From Gracilibacillus salinarum (GTDB lineage Bacteria > Bacillota > Bacilli > Bacillales > Amphibacillaceae), in contig NZ_CP095071.1 of NCBI RefSeq assembly GCF_022919575.1, forward strand, positions 2,232,001 to 2,296,000: a DNA stretch of 64,000 nt, written 5' to 3'. How positions within the stretch are numbered: the first letter of the stretch is position 1; each line of letters opens with the position of its first letter. The position numbers were made by a program, and so were the translations under genes. Positions 53,440 to 61,822 of this stretch are shown here, one piece after another. The notes under the pieces were generated by a model. It was not told the DNA's origin. It made no database searches and worked only from the letters and a program-made list of their open reading frames with translations.

Positions 53440-53796
53440 ATGCATTTATATTTTACTCAAAGCAAATATGCGTTAAAATCCAACTTTATGTTGATTGTGA
53501 TGGCAGCCGTTTTAATGACACTAACCTTTTTTATCTGGGCAGGTATTCCCGTTTTTATAGTGGGTAACTTTGTTTCAACGATTACTTCCAGTGTAGTGAT
53601 CGTTCACTTTTTCATTTCACTTACAAGCGGAATCCTGTCCTCTTTATTTTTTATACCTTTCCATGTGAAGGTTGCCAGACAGATGGCTGCTATTAAAAAT
53701 AGGACGGTATTGCAAACCTTTATTCGAATCGAAGCTGTATGTGTATGTATATGCTCCACTATTTTTGAAAGTGTGCTGATCATATTGATAGTATAG
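53440..53796 (+). CDS. Small membrane protein of unknown function
   Basis: 118 residues with three strong hydrophobic segments (NFMLIVMAAVLMTLTFFIWAG, a Val/Ile/Ser-rich second, and VCVCICSTIFESVLIILIV at the end). It starts 11 bases after the acetyltransferase stop behind AAGGCGGG, so the two are likely co-transcribed. I recognise no family. Confidence 0.6.
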   Translation: MHLYFTQSKYALKSNFMLIVMAAVLMTLTFFIWAGIPVFIVGNFVSTITSSVVIVHFFISLTSGILSSLFFIPFHVKVARQMAAIKNRTVLQTFIRIEAVCVCICSTIFESVLIILIV

Positions 53797-53798
53797 CT

Positions 53799-54110
53799 TC
53801 ACTTTATACTTTTCATATGAACTATTTTATATAACTCGAGGATCAAGAGATTAATAGACGTTACAAATGGTATAAAAAAAGGAAAGGCAAGAATACCTAA
53901 ACTTTCAAACACCCCACTTGCATGCTTATGAAAATACGATCTGTCTACTTTATACAAAATAATTGCTGTGGCAGTGAGAATTAAAGTATTTACTGCTATA
54001 GCAATCATTAGACTTAACCATTTATTCTTTTTCCTCGTGTAGATTGACAGACAACAAATAGATGAAATAATCAATGTTACAGCTATACTGCTTAAAACGG
54101 CGAGAGTCAT
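53799..54110 (-). CDS. Small membrane protein of unknown function
   Basis: 103 residues, three hydrophobic segments (LSSIAVTLIISSICCLSIY, LMIAIAVNTLILTATAIILY, FPFFIPFVTSINLLILELY). ATG follows AAAGGTG. Its stop lies two bases from the end of the convergent gene. No family recognised; it is co-oriented with the P-loop kinase and fosB to its right. Confidence 0.6.
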   Translation of the reverse strand: MTLAVLSSIAVTLIISSICCLSIYTRKKNKWLSLMIAIAVNTLILTATAIILYKVDRSYFHKHASGVFESLGILAFPFFIPFVTSINLLILELYKIVHMKSIK

Positions 54111-54142
54111 AAGATCACCTTTCCCAATACTAACTAAGTATC

Positions 54143-54646
54143 CTATTTTCGTTCTTTCACTTTATTTATGATAGTTTCCATTACATCAACCTGCGACATA
54201 CCCTCCGTCAATATCACTTCACCGTCGACACCAAGGTAATCTTGCGGCTTCCACCAATTCCGTAATGCATCTTCACCGAATTCATCTCTTTTGGAACTGG
54301 TATTGTGACGTCTTACGGTTTCTTCAAATGGTAAATCAAAATAAAAGGTGTAGACTTGTTGATGATAGAATTGAATTAAATCTTTCAGCATGTCACCGTA
54401 ACGTTGTGTATACAAAATCCCCTCGACAATAACCCATTCACAATTACCTTTACCATATTCCGCAATCTGGCGAATTAAATCTATCGAGAGGTTCCCATCT
54501 CTATCATGGACCTTCAGCATTTCACGACGAACGATATCTTGAGAAACCAAAAGCGTTCCGCGACCGAAATGTTGCTGGAGATGTTTAGCCGTTGTCGTTT
54601 TTCCACTGGCGGAGTTTCCTCTTAGAATGATTAATGTTGATTCCAT
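54143..54646 (-). CDS. P-loop kinase (AAA/zeta-type nucleotide kinase)
   Basis: 167-residue small kinase. Walker A is RGNSASGKTTTAK near the N-terminus, the Walker B-like strand is WVIVEGILY, and the lid region has FDLPFEETVRRHNTSSKRDEFGEDALRNWW. It resembles the AAA_33/zeta-toxin-like kinases of unknown substrate found widely in Bacillus. No antitoxin gene adjoins it, so a toxin role is not supported. The ribosome site is weak. Confidence 0.75.
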   Translation of the reverse strand: MESTLIILRGNSASGKTTTAKHLQQHFGRGTLLVSQDIVRREMLKVHDRDGNLSIDLIRQIAEYGKGNCEWVIVEGILYTQRYGDMLKDLIQFYHQQVYTFYFDLPFEETVRRHNTSSKRDEFGEDALRNWWKPQDYLGVDGEVILTEGMSQVDVMETIINKVKERK

Positions 54647-54698
54647 TGTGGCAATGCCTCTCCCTTCCCTGCTCTATTCAATAGATTGTTGATAATAT

Positions 54699-55121
54699 TT
54701 ATGTAAAGAAATTCATATGTGACTTCTCCTCTTTGTAATAATCCAATCGATCTTGTAATGTCCCTGTATGAAACTCAAACTTATGACCATCCGGGTCAGT
54801 AAAATATATCGACTGTTTATCTCGTTCATTCCGCTGACGACCTGATAGAATGTTCACATTTAAACGAGATAGTTTTTCATACATTTCGTTCATATCACCC
54901 TCATCTATGGAAAAAGCAATATGAGTATAGGATTGTCTGATCTCGTTACGAGGAACATCTTTTTCAACATTGAGTGCCAGCCAGATGCCGTTCAAGTCAA
55001 AATAGGCGGTGGTCCTGCCTTTTGCTAATAACTTAGCTTCAAATACGTTGGTGTAAAATGAAATGGAACGCTCCAGGTCTGAAACCGAAAACAATAAATG
55101 ATTGAGTCCTTTTATTGCCAT
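54699..55121 (-). CDS. fosB: FosB fosfomycin-resistance bacillithiol transferase
   Basis: 140-residue metalloenzyme of the glyoxalase fold that opens the epoxide of fosfomycin with bacillithiol. Metal ligands are His8 (LNHLLFSV), His67 (SYTHIAF) and Glu116 (GHKFEFHTG). The tail TGTLQDRLDYYKEEKSHM is diagnostic of FosB, and the whole protein aligns with B. subtilis FosB as I recall it. ATG follows AGGAGTG. Neighbours are small stress-type genes on the same strand. Confidence 0.94.
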   Translation of the reverse strand: MAIKGLNHLLFSVSDLERSISFYTNVFEAKLLAKGRTTAYFDLNGIWLALNVEKDVPRNEIRQSYTHIAFSIDEGDMNEMYEKLSRLNVNILSGRQRNERDKQSIYFTDPDGHKFEFHTGTLQDRLDYYKEEKSHMNFFT

Positions 55122-55135
55122 TTTAACACTCCTCT

Positions 55136-55426
55136 CTAATCGATATAGAAACAGCCAATTAGGACTAAAATCAAAAAAAACGGCGTTATCATGTCTATAA
55201 CAGTTGGCTTGATATTGTTTGTCTTGTTATACCATAAAATCTTTACAATAGACAAAACAAATAAGGTCGCTAACACAGGTGCAAACCAGAATTTAAAGAT
55301 CTCAGAAAAACTCATTAACGAAAGCAAAAACAAAGCAATGAACCAAAAAACAAGTGTCAATCCGAATTTTTCAAATTTATATTTTTTGTGGTTAAATAGG
55401 AACGCTGTAATCTTTTCCTGTATCAT
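55136..55426 (-). CDS. Small membrane protein of unknown function
   Basis: 96 residues with three hydrophobic segments after a Lys-rich N-terminus (FGLTLVFWFIALFLLSLMSF, FAPVLATLFVLSIVKILWY, MITPFFLILVLIGCFYI). ATG 55426 follows AAGGAGTG; the open frame extends to 55552 but that part lies within the neighbouring acetyltransferase. No family recognised. It lies 14 bases ahead of fosB and is probably co-transcribed with it. Confidence 0.65.
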   Translation of the reverse strand: MIQEKITAFLFNHKKYKFEKFGLTLVFWFIALFLLSLMSFSEIFKFWFAPVLATLFVLSIVKILWYNKTNNIKPTVIDMITPFFLILVLIGCFYID

Positions 55427-55445
55427 TTTAACACTCCTTATTACT

Positions 55446-55925
55446 TTAAGTATCTCTACTTTTTTGAAGAGGAAAATATTCCATCGGCTCTTTACATGGG
55501 ACATAATCATTTTTCTTATAGTAATTGATAGAATCATCACTTGGCCAGACAATTACAAATTCATAATTATTTTCTTCTGTCCAGTCATTCACGGCACTTA
55601 ACAATCTACTTCCTACACCTTTATTTCTATTCGCAGGAATTGTATATACATTTGTCATATAGGCAAAGGGATATGTTATTCTACCAGGGCGCGGGACCTT
55701 CTCTATTAATTTTATATAAATATGAGAGATGACCTGATTATTTTCCTCTGCAACCCAAATAAACCAGTTAAGATCCTTCAGTGCATTCTCTAAAAAGGTC
55801 TGGCATTCTTTTTCAAAAGTATCGTATGCCTCCTCTTTCTTATTTTCATCAAATTCAATGGTAAAATCCCATCTCATTTTTATTAATTGTTCTATGTCTC
55901 TCGCTTCCGCAAGCCTTATCTTCAT
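55446..55925 (-). CDS. GNAT family N-acetyltransferase
   Basis: 159-residue acetyltransferase. The acetyl-CoA loop is AYMTNVYTIPANRNKGVGSRLLSAVNDW, and the C-terminal part VIVWPSDDSINYYKKNDYVPCKEPMEYF is typical of family members. ATG follows AGGGGG. Co-oriented with the small membrane protein and fosB (gap 19 bases), so part of one short operon. Acceptor unknown. Confidence 0.86.
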   Translation of the reverse strand: MKIRLAEARDIEQLIKMRWDFTIEFDENKKEEAYDTFEKECQTFLENALKDLNWFIWVAEENNQVISHIYIKLIEKVPRPGRITYPFAYMTNVYTIPANRNKGVGSRLLSAVNDWTEENNYEFVIVWPSDDSINYYKKNDYVPCKEPMEYFPLQKSRDT

Positions 55926-55936
55926 ATAATCCCCCT

Positions 55937-56305
55937 TTATTTCAAGATCTCACTTACCTGCAAATCTGTGATCGTACCCTGATGAAAAGAAAGCTGCCAC
56001 CTGCCATCAATGTGTTTCCATATAGAGCTTCGCAGTGTGTTTCGGTTTCGAGTCTTATCGGCTATATAGTATGTAGCTAGAATAACACCTTCCGCTAATG
56101 ATTTTATTTGATAATTATGGAGAGACATTTCTGTTAATACTACACCTCCCAGACAATCCTTTTTGTCCAATATTCTACCTGAACTTCCAATCTCAAAAAA
56201 ATCATCCGCAAGAATGCTGTCTAGTTTTTCACGACTTTGACGTACTTCTAATTGAATATGACTTTCCTCTAATTCTCTTAATTGTTCTATTAAACTTTTT
56301 TCCAT
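55937..56305 (-). CDS. DUF4440 (SnoaL/NTF2-like) protein
   Basis: 122-residue NTF2-like fold protein: EKLDSILADDFFEIGSSGRILDKKDCL, then RSSIWKHIDGRWQLSFHQGTI, the family pattern of the DUF4440 group. ATG 56305 follows GGAGGTG; an in-frame ATG at 56320 precedes that site. Function not known. It lies in a run of small co-oriented genes. Confidence 0.8.
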   Translation of the reverse strand: MEKSLIEQLRELEESHIQLEVRQSREKLDSILADDFFEIGSSGRILDKKDCLGGVVLTEMSLHNYQIKSLAEGVILATYYIADKTRNRNTLRSSIWKHIDGRWQLSFHQGTITDLQVSEILK

Positions 56306-56320
56306 TGTTTTCACCTCCAT

Positions 56321-56647
56321 TTAACTAAATATCCAAAAAGGAAAAAACAACCAATAATTATCAATGTATAAAACTAGTAAACCACCAACAATCATTCCTA
56401 AGCAAAGAAACATAAAGCTATGAATGTTGTTTTTAATCCAGCCAAAGGAATGCCCGACAGCCAAGGTTAAAGGTATAAAAGTTAAACCGACAGTCAGTTG
56501 TCCTATTGAAAAACCCGCTATATAACTAAAAACATAAATGGCTATTGCCGAAATCCAATAAAAGAAATACCTGCCCTTGATAGCAAATAATACCGAGACA
56601 ATGGCAATGATCAGAGAAGAATACGCAATTACGGTAAAAATCAACAT
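56321..56647 (-). CDS. Small membrane protein of unknown function
   Basis: 108 residues with about four hydrophobic segments (VIAYSSLIIAIVSVLFAI, YWISAIAIYVFSYIAGFSIG, LTVGLTFIPLTLAVG, FMFLCLGMIVGGLLVLYI). ATG follows AGGAGGCGG. It is the first gene of the minus-strand run from 56647 down to 53799. No family recognised. Confidence 0.62.
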   Translation of the reverse strand: MLIFTVIAYSSLIIAIVSVLFAIKGRYFFYWISAIAIYVFSYIAGFSIGQLTVGLTFIPLTLAVGHSFGWIKNNIHSFMFLCLGMIVGGLLVLYIDNYWLFFPFWIFS

Positions 56648-56837
56648 ACTTCCGCCTCCTGTACTCCTTTATTCCTTCTTATATTACCATAATTTTCAGA
56701 TTATTTATTAGATAATTCCAAATAATAGTAATTTTGTTTTGTAAAGAAGTTTTATGGACAACTTTTGCTTCATTCTCTATATTTTGTCCACCAGATCCAT
56801 TCTTACAGACATTCCCTTCACATCCTACTCACAACAA

Positions 56838-56876
56838 AAGCACCCAGCTATATTAAAACAGCTGAGTGCTCTCTCC
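56838..56876 (-). terminator. Intrinsic terminator of the galacturonate operon
   Basis: AGCACTCAGCTG and TAGCTGGGTGCT pair on the minus strand, followed by TTTTGTTG. Confidence 0.75.
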
Positions 56877-56879
56877 CGT

Positions 56880-58298
56880 TTAGAAATCGAAATATTCCTT
56901 CGCATTGTAGTACGAAATGTTTTGCACGATGTTGGCTAATGTCTCTTCATCATTCGGATATTCTCCGTTTTCCACCCATTCTCCTATTAAATTACACATG
57001 ATGCGGCGGAAATACTCGTGTCTTGTGTAAGATAAGAAACTCCGCGAGTCGGTCAGCATACCGATGAAACGGCTGAATACCCCGATATCTGCTAATGTTT
57101 CCATTTGATTGATCATGCCTAATCTTGTGTCGTTAAACCACCATGCAGTACCGAATTGCATTTTACCAGGTACGCCTCCACCTTGGAAGCTACCGATAAT
57201 AGTAGCAATCGTGACGTTATCACGCGGGTTTAATGAATAAAGAATTGTTTTCGGCAAGGCATCTGCCTGATCGAGTGAATCCAATAATTTCACTAACGGC
57301 TGTGCCAGTAAGCTGTCATTCATCGAATCATATCCTGTATCAGGGCCAAGCTCATTAAACATGCGAGCATTGTTATTACGATGGGCATTAATATGATATT
57401 GCATTGCCCAACCTTTGGCGTGATAGGCTGTTCCTAAAAAGGTAAGCGTGTGGGACTTATATTTTTTCTCTTCTTCCAGTGTTACTTTTTCACCCTTGAT
57501 CGCCTTAGCAAATATGGCTGCTACTTCATCTTTCGTTGCTTCTTCATACATCACCGTATCTAACGCATGGTCAGACACGCGTCCACCGATAGAATGAAAG
57601 AAATCAATCCGCTGCTTCAATGCCTGCAGAAAAGCATCATAGGAATCAATGGATACGCCTGATACATCCGCTAGTTTTCCAACCCAATCGGTAAATCCGT
57701 CCCGATTGATTTCCAATCCTTTATCCGGTCGGTAACTAGGCAATACTTTTACATCAAAATCTGGATCGGCTTTGATTTTTTCATGATATGCCAGTGAGTC
57801 AGTCGGATCATCTGTTGTACACACGACTTCGACACCAGACTTCACAATAAAATCACGTACATTCCATTCTCCACTGTTTAATAACTCATTTACTTGTTCC
57901 CAAATTGCAGGAGCAGACTTCTCATTTAACGGTTCTTCTACTCCGAAATAACGCTTTAATTCCAAGTGTGTCCAGTGATAGAGCGGATTCCCGATCAATT
58001 GCGGGACAGTTTTTGCCCATGCCAGAAACTTATCATAATCACTGGCATCACCTGTTACAAATTTCTCTTCAATTCCGTTGGCACGCATCGCACGCCATTT
58101 GTAGTGATCACCGTACAGCCAAACCTTTGTAATGTTTTCAAACTGCGTATTTTCATAGATTTCCTGCGGGCTTAGGTGGCAGTGATAATCGATGATTGGC
58201 AGGTCCTTGGCATAGTTATGATACAGCTTTTCTGCTGTTTCGTTATGCAATACAAAGTTTTCATCCATAAATGCCTTCTTTTGTTTACTCTCTATCAT
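56880..58298 (-). CDS. uxaC: Uronate isomerase
   Basis: Interconverts D-galacturonate and D-tagaturonate (and D-glucuronate and D-fructuronate) in the cytoplasm. The 472-residue amidohydrolase-fold protein has IIDYHCHLSPQEIYEN near residue 40, KVWLYGDHYKWRAMRANG, the VVCTTDDPTDSLAYH and GWAMQYHINAHRNNNARMF segments, and DSRSFLSYTRHEYFRR near the end, all standard for UxaC. It follows uxaE by 25 bases, so the two form an operon under the LacI-type control region at 59.85 kb. Confidence 0.95.
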   Translation of the reverse strand: MIESKQKKAFMDENFVLHNETAEKLYHNYAKDLPIIDYHCHLSPQEIYENTQFENITKVWLYGDHYKWRAMRANGIEEKFVTGDASDYDKFLAWAKTVPQLIGNPLYHWTHLELKRYFGVEEPLNEKSAPAIWEQVNELLNSGEWNVRDFIVKSGVEVVCTTDDPTDSLAYHEKIKADPDFDVKVLPSYRPDKGLEINRDGFTDWVGKLADVSGVSIDSYDAFLQALKQRIDFFHSIGGRVSDHALDTVMYEEATKDEVAAIFAKAIKGEKVTLEEEKKYKSHTLTFLGTAYHAKGWAMQYHINAHRNNNARMFNELGPDTGYDSMNDSLLAQPLVKLLDSLDQADALPKTILYSLNPRDNVTIATIIGSFQGGGVPGKMQFGTAWWFNDTRLGMINQMETLADIGVFSRFIGMLTDSRSFLSYTRHEYFRRIMCNLIGEWVENGEYPNDEETLANIVQNISYYNAKEYFDF

Positions 58299-58323
58299 AT
58301 CCTATCCCTACTTTCTATCTTTT

Positions 58324-59829
58324 TTATAAACCTAATAAATCTAAGTGACGACCGATATGTTTGACTAAGCCATTTCGATAGGTATCTTCATTGTTCATTA
58401 ATGTATCGAAGAATTCTGTTCGGAAAAGATCTTCTCCTGCTTGGTCTTTTGCCGTTAACAAAATCCCGTAGGTCACATGGAATAATTGACGTGATGCATC
58501 ATTATCCATATATAACGGCAAGTCTTGGTCAGACGTATCATCTAACGGTGCATAACTGGTCAAGTCCGGTGTAACATGATAGTACTTCAATGTTTCTTCA
58601 AAATGGTCTTCCGCATACACATGCATACTACGGTATAAATCAGGATTAACCTGTGCGATCACGCGAACCGCTTCTAGCCAGTTTGTACCCGCTGTTTTGA
58701 TATGCAATAAGCCTTCTGTATATTTACCGATGATCGGGAATACACTGAATTTATCACTTCCGGAGTGAATACTTAATTTGTAACCAAAATATTTTGCAAT
58801 TTCTGCATGCTCATGCAATTCTTTTTCAAATTGCGCCAGATCACCGATGTAGTCGATCCCTTTCTGGAATTCTCCACAGAATCGTGGTGCCAGACTTTGA
58901 ACGGTAACGCCTCTTCTGCGCAATTCTTCAGCAACAAAGAAATGAGCCTCCGGTGCAGTTACAGTCTCTGTTTCATCAATCGAGATCTCGAAGTCGATTG
59001 CTTTGTCTGCCTTTTGGATATATTCGTTATACACATGTTCCATGAAATCAATTGCTTCTCCGTAAACAAGCACATTTTTGTGAAGGCTGGCTTCGTCAAA
59101 TGCGACTGTTACACCTTGCACATCGAATGATTTATTTAAATAATGACTTTGGAAATATTCCTTGCGATCAACTGGTAAATCAGCGAATTCCTTCTCAATC
59201 GCTTCCGCTGTTGCCCCTTCGATATCATTGCGAATTTGCTCGGAACAATCCAGTGTCAAAAAGGAAAAGCCCAATCCAAGTGCATACTCAATGTCTCGTT
59301 CTAATTTAATATGATCGGCATCTGCGCCGAAACCATCCTTATATCCTTCTTGAAAAACAGCAAAAGTTGCTGCATCGAGAATATCTGTCATCGTACGATT
59401 TAATAATGTTAATTCACGCACACTTTGCTGTGCCAAAATCGGTTTAACTTTCCGACCTTTAACGGTTTCAATATGTCCTGGAGAGGCAACACCAAGTCGG
59501 TCACCAAGTCCCATTGTGGCAATTTCTGTCCCAAATGCTTGTGGTTTTGTGTAAACAAAAAATTCGTTCAATACTCTACCATTTTCATGTGTGAGCGGAC
59601 ATACTTTCCCATTCTCTACTTCGTCCCCTTGTAAGGAATCAAATAAAGCACCATCACCTGCTACAACTAGAAACTTTTCCGTTCCTGTTTTCACCATCAC
59701 GACAGATGATCCATCCACCTGCTCAAAAGACTGATCATAAACATGAACCGTATCAGATGATTCCGGTAATTTACCTGCACCTAATGCTTCCACTACATTT
59801 TTTAATTCTACAGTTTTCACTTGTTCCAC
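58324..59829 (-). CDS. uxaE: Tagaturonate epimerase
   Basis: Epimerises D-tagaturonate to D-fructuronate, letting galacturonate use the glucuronate branch. The 501-residue protein is full length for the UxaE family, first described in Thermotoga; segments such as MGLGDRLGVASPGHIETVKG, FGADADHIK, SIHSGSDKFSVFPIIGKYTEGLLHIKTAGTNWLEAVRV identify it. GTG 59829 is chosen because AAAAGGAGAGG lies six bases upstream; the longer frame from 59862 would run through the cre site. UxuA/UxuB and kdgK/kdgA are not in the window and are needed to finish the pathway. Confidence 0.92.
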   Translation of the reverse strand: MEQVKTVELKNVVEALGAGKLPESSDTVHVYDQSFEQVDGSSVVMVKTGTEKFLVVAGDGALFDSLQGDEVENGKVCPLTHENGRVLNEFFVYTKPQAFGTEIATMGLGDRLGVASPGHIETVKGRKVKPILAQQSVRELTLLNRTMTDILDAATFAVFQEGYKDGFGADADHIKLERDIEYALGLGFSFLTLDCSEQIRNDIEGATAEAIEKEFADLPVDRKEYFQSHYLNKSFDVQGVTVAFDEASLHKNVLVYGEAIDFMEHVYNEYIQKADKAIDFEISIDETETVTAPEAHFFVAEELRRRGVTVQSLAPRFCGEFQKGIDYIGDLAQFEKELHEHAEIAKYFGYKLSIHSGSDKFSVFPIIGKYTEGLLHIKTAGTNWLEAVRVIAQVNPDLYRSMHVYAEDHFEETLKYYHVTPDLTSYAPLDDTSDQDLPLYMDNDASRQLFHVTYGILLTAKDQAGEDLFRTEFFDTLMNNEDTYRNGLVKHIGRHLDLLGL

Positions 59830-59847
59830 CGATATCCTCTCCTTTTT

Positions 59848-59861
59848 TGTTAACGGTTTCA
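59848..59861. promoter_or_regulatory. Catabolite-responsive element (cre)
   Basis: TGTTAACGGTTTCA matches TGWNANCGNTNWCA at every fixed position. It lies just upstream of the uxaE ribosome site, so CcpA binding would form a roadblock or repress initiation. Confidence 0.8.
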
Positions 59862-59879
59862 AAACATTTTCTTGTTTTT

Positions 59880-59895
59880 ATAACAACGTTGTTAT
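59880..59895. promoter_or_regulatory. Perfect palindromic operator for the LacI-type regulator
   Basis: ATAACAACGTTGTTAT is a perfect 16-bp palindrome with the central CG of LacI-family operators, placed in the divergent gap between uxaE and the regulator gene. Confidence 0.85.
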
Positions 59896-59969
59896 TTTTA
59901 TGATATACTATTTAAAAATAGAACACAACAATAAACACAAAATTTACCGAAAGAAAAAGGAGAGCAATC

Positions 59970-60950
59970 ATGGGTGTAACAATTAAAGATATTGCCAAAG
60001 AAGCGAATGTCAGCTATTCCACTGTTTCTAAGGCATTAAATAATAGTCCTTTAGTTAAAGAAGTAACCAAACAAAAAATATTAAGAGTTGCCAAAGAAAT
60101 GGGCTACGAACCAAACCTGGCTGCCAAACAGCTCGTTCGTAAAAAAACCGAAGTAATCGGTTTAATCTGGCCAACCATTGAACGGATTGTGCTCGCTACC
60201 CTTGTGACGAACATCAGCAAAGCCTTTGAAGCAACCAAATATTCGATGATTCTCTCTGTAGACTCGGCGGAAACTTCTCTGGATACGTTTAAAAAATTTC
60301 AGGTCGATGGCATGATCGTTTTTGCCGAATCTCATCAAATGGTACCTGAAGACACAATTCCGCTTGTCGCGTATGGTGTTTCTGGAAAAAGGAAAGTAGC
60401 GTATCCGATTATTGATGCCAACCACGAGCAAGCAATGGAACAAGCCGTTCAATACTTAGCAGATTTAGGTCACCATCATATTGCATACGTTGGGCATTTG
60501 GATACCGAGGATGCTCTGCAACGAGAGAAAGCTGAAGGTTATCAAAAGGCGATAAAAAAACGCAACCTGAAGCAACAGAGTATCGATACCAGCGGATTGG
60601 ATTGGTATGACGGTTACTTAGCAGTAGAGGAGATCATACAACTGCCTCACCAGCCTACTGCTATTATTGGCGGGAGCTATGACATTAGCGGCGGGATCGT
60701 CCGTTCACTGCATGAAAAAGGTGTAAGCATTCCTAATGATATGTCCGTCGTCAGCTATGATAATATTCCACAGATGGAAACGATGGAAATTCCTATGACC
60801 TGTATAGGTGTACCTGTCGATTTACTTGCAGAAGAAATTGTCTCTACCATCATTCACCACATTGAATCAGAAGGAAGCGATGAATTCATTAAAAAGTTAA
60901 CGCCATCACTTACCGAAAGAAAAAGTGCTGGACCTGCACCACAATCATAA
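59970..60950 (+). CDS. LacI family regulator of the uronate genes
   Basis: 326-residue repressor. The helix-turn-helix and hinge are VTIKDIAKEANVSYSTVSKALNNSPLVKEVTKQKILRVAKEMGYEPNLAAKQLV (residues 3-56), followed by a periplasmic-binding-protein-like domain with IGLIWPTIERI, MIVFAESHQM and SVVSYDNIPQMETMEIPMTCIGV. ATG follows AAAAAGGAGAG. It diverges from uxaE-uxaC across a gap with a palindromic operator, so it most likely represses that operon until an uronate or an intermediate binds. Confidence 0.92.
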   Translation: MGVTIKDIAKEANVSYSTVSKALNNSPLVKEVTKQKILRVAKEMGYEPNLAAKQLVRKKTEVIGLIWPTIERIVLATLVTNISKAFEATKYSMILSVDSAETSLDTFKKFQVDGMIVFAESHQMVPEDTIPLVAYGVSGKRKVAYPIIDANHEQAMEQAVQYLADLGHHHIAYVGHLDTEDALQREKAEGYQKAIKKRNLKQQSIDTSGLDWYDGYLAVEEIIQLPHQPTAIIGGSYDISGGIVRSLHEKGVSIPNDMSVVSYDNIPQMETMEIPMTCIGVPVDLLAEEIVSTIIHHIESEGSDEFIKKLTPSLTERKSAGPAPQS

Positions 60951-60990
60951 AGTGAGCCTTTAATCAGTGGGGGTTTTGCCCCAACTGATT
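60947..60990 (+). terminator. Hairpin after the LacI gene
   Basis: AATCAGTGGGG and CCCCAACTGATT form a strong stem with loop GTTTTG; there is no T-run. Its left half resembles the start of the type 3 repeat. Confidence 0.5.
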
Positions 60991-61013
60991 GCCAATAATC
61001 GCAACTTCATCGA

Positions 61014-61193
61014 TTTATTCTTGATTTTGCCAATTTATTCGCGACTTTCACCTTTTATTCGCGATTCCGCCGATTTATTCGCGACTTTCATCTTTTATTC
61101 GCGATTCTGCCGATTTATTCGCGACTTTCACCTTTTATTCGCGATTCCGCCGATTTATTCGCGACTTTCACTTTTTATTCGCGATCCCATCTA
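61014..61193. repeat. Tandem repeat of nine 20-bp units
   Basis: Exact 20-base periodicity of TTTATTC plus 13 bases, in two alternating versions (GCGACTTTCACCT and GCGATTCCGCCGA), giving a 40-bp higher-order period. It lies between convergent genes. A 75-residue ORF runs through it only because the units lack stops in one frame order. Confidence 0.9.
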
Positions 61194-61195
61194 AT

Positions 61196-61240
61196 CATAA
61201 AAAAATAAGGGGAGAATCATCGATTCCTCCCCTTATTTTA
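61196..61240 (-). terminator. Intrinsic terminator of the LarC2-like gene
   Basis: AAATAAGGGGAGGAAT pairs with ATTCTCCCCTTATTT on the minus strand, followed by T7. It overlaps the stop codon region. Confidence 0.88.
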
Positions 61241-61697
61241 ATTGCTTCCACACTTCATGATAAACATCCTTTAATGGAACATGGTGCTGCTCTGCTAATG
61301 CCTTACAGTGTTCATATTCGGGCGCTGCTTTCACAACCCGATCTCTTAACAAACCTTCTTTAACGGTGACCGGTCCCCATTTAGTATCTACTTCTCGAAT
61401 CTGTCGTTCCATTCGGTAGACGGAGATAGGGTAGTAGCGAATGCCAAGTGTCGTCGTCTCAGCAAGCACAATATCTTTCATTTCCGCAAAGCGATCTTCA
61501 CTGCACAATAGCTGAAGTTGTACAGCAGGTCTGTTTTTTTTCATATAAATTGGTGTGTAGTATACGTCATTTGCACCAGCATCGAACAGCTTATCCATTA
61601 CGTAACCAAGCCATTCACCAGGTGTATCATCTAAATTGACTTCTACCTTCATCATATTCTCATCAATGTGTTCTTGATCTGGTGGGTGCTTGCTCAT
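61233..61697 (-). CDS. Stand-alone LarC C-terminal domain protein (nickel insertion, DUF111)
   Basis: 154-residue protein equal to the C-terminal part of LarC, the CTP-dependent cyclometallase that inserts nickel in the pincer cofactor of lactate racemase. The matching region is KVEVNLDDTPGEWLGYVMDKLFDAGANDVYYTPIYMKKNRPAVQLQLLC, then TTLGIRYYPISVYRMERQIREVDTKWGPVTVK. The N-terminal LarC1 part (normally about 250 residues) is not found in the 120 bases upstream, and no larA, larB or larE is near. ATG 61697 is eight bases after GAGG. Either a genuine split protein or a remnant. Confidence 0.78.
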   Translation of the reverse strand: MSKHPPDQEHIDENMMKVEVNLDDTPGEWLGYVMDKLFDAGANDVYYTPIYMKKNRPAVQLQLLCSEDRFAEMKDIVLAETTTLGIRYYPISVYRMERQIREVDTKWGPVTVKEGLLRDRVVKAAPEYEHCKALAEQHHVPLKDVYHEVWKQLK

Positions 61698-61822
61698 TCG
61701 ATTCACCTCTAACCTTAGAAGATGTACAAAATAAACCGCGTGGAATTTCTAATTGCTGCCTCACCTTAAAGTTCTTTACGCGATCTCCTATTGCATATTG
61801 AATACTCTATTAATAGCATAGA

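Noticed and set aside
54143..54646. Zeta-type toxin of a toxin-antitoxin pair
   Set aside because: The P-loop kinase has no adjacent antitoxin gene and the fold is shared with many ordinary small kinases.
61014..61193. CRISPR-like array
   Set aside because: Units are contiguous 20-mers without unique spacers and no cas genes are present.
60967..61194. 75-residue ORF across the 20-bp tandem repeat
   Set aside because: Its sequence is only the translated repeat in rotating frames, with no domain and no fitting ribosome site.
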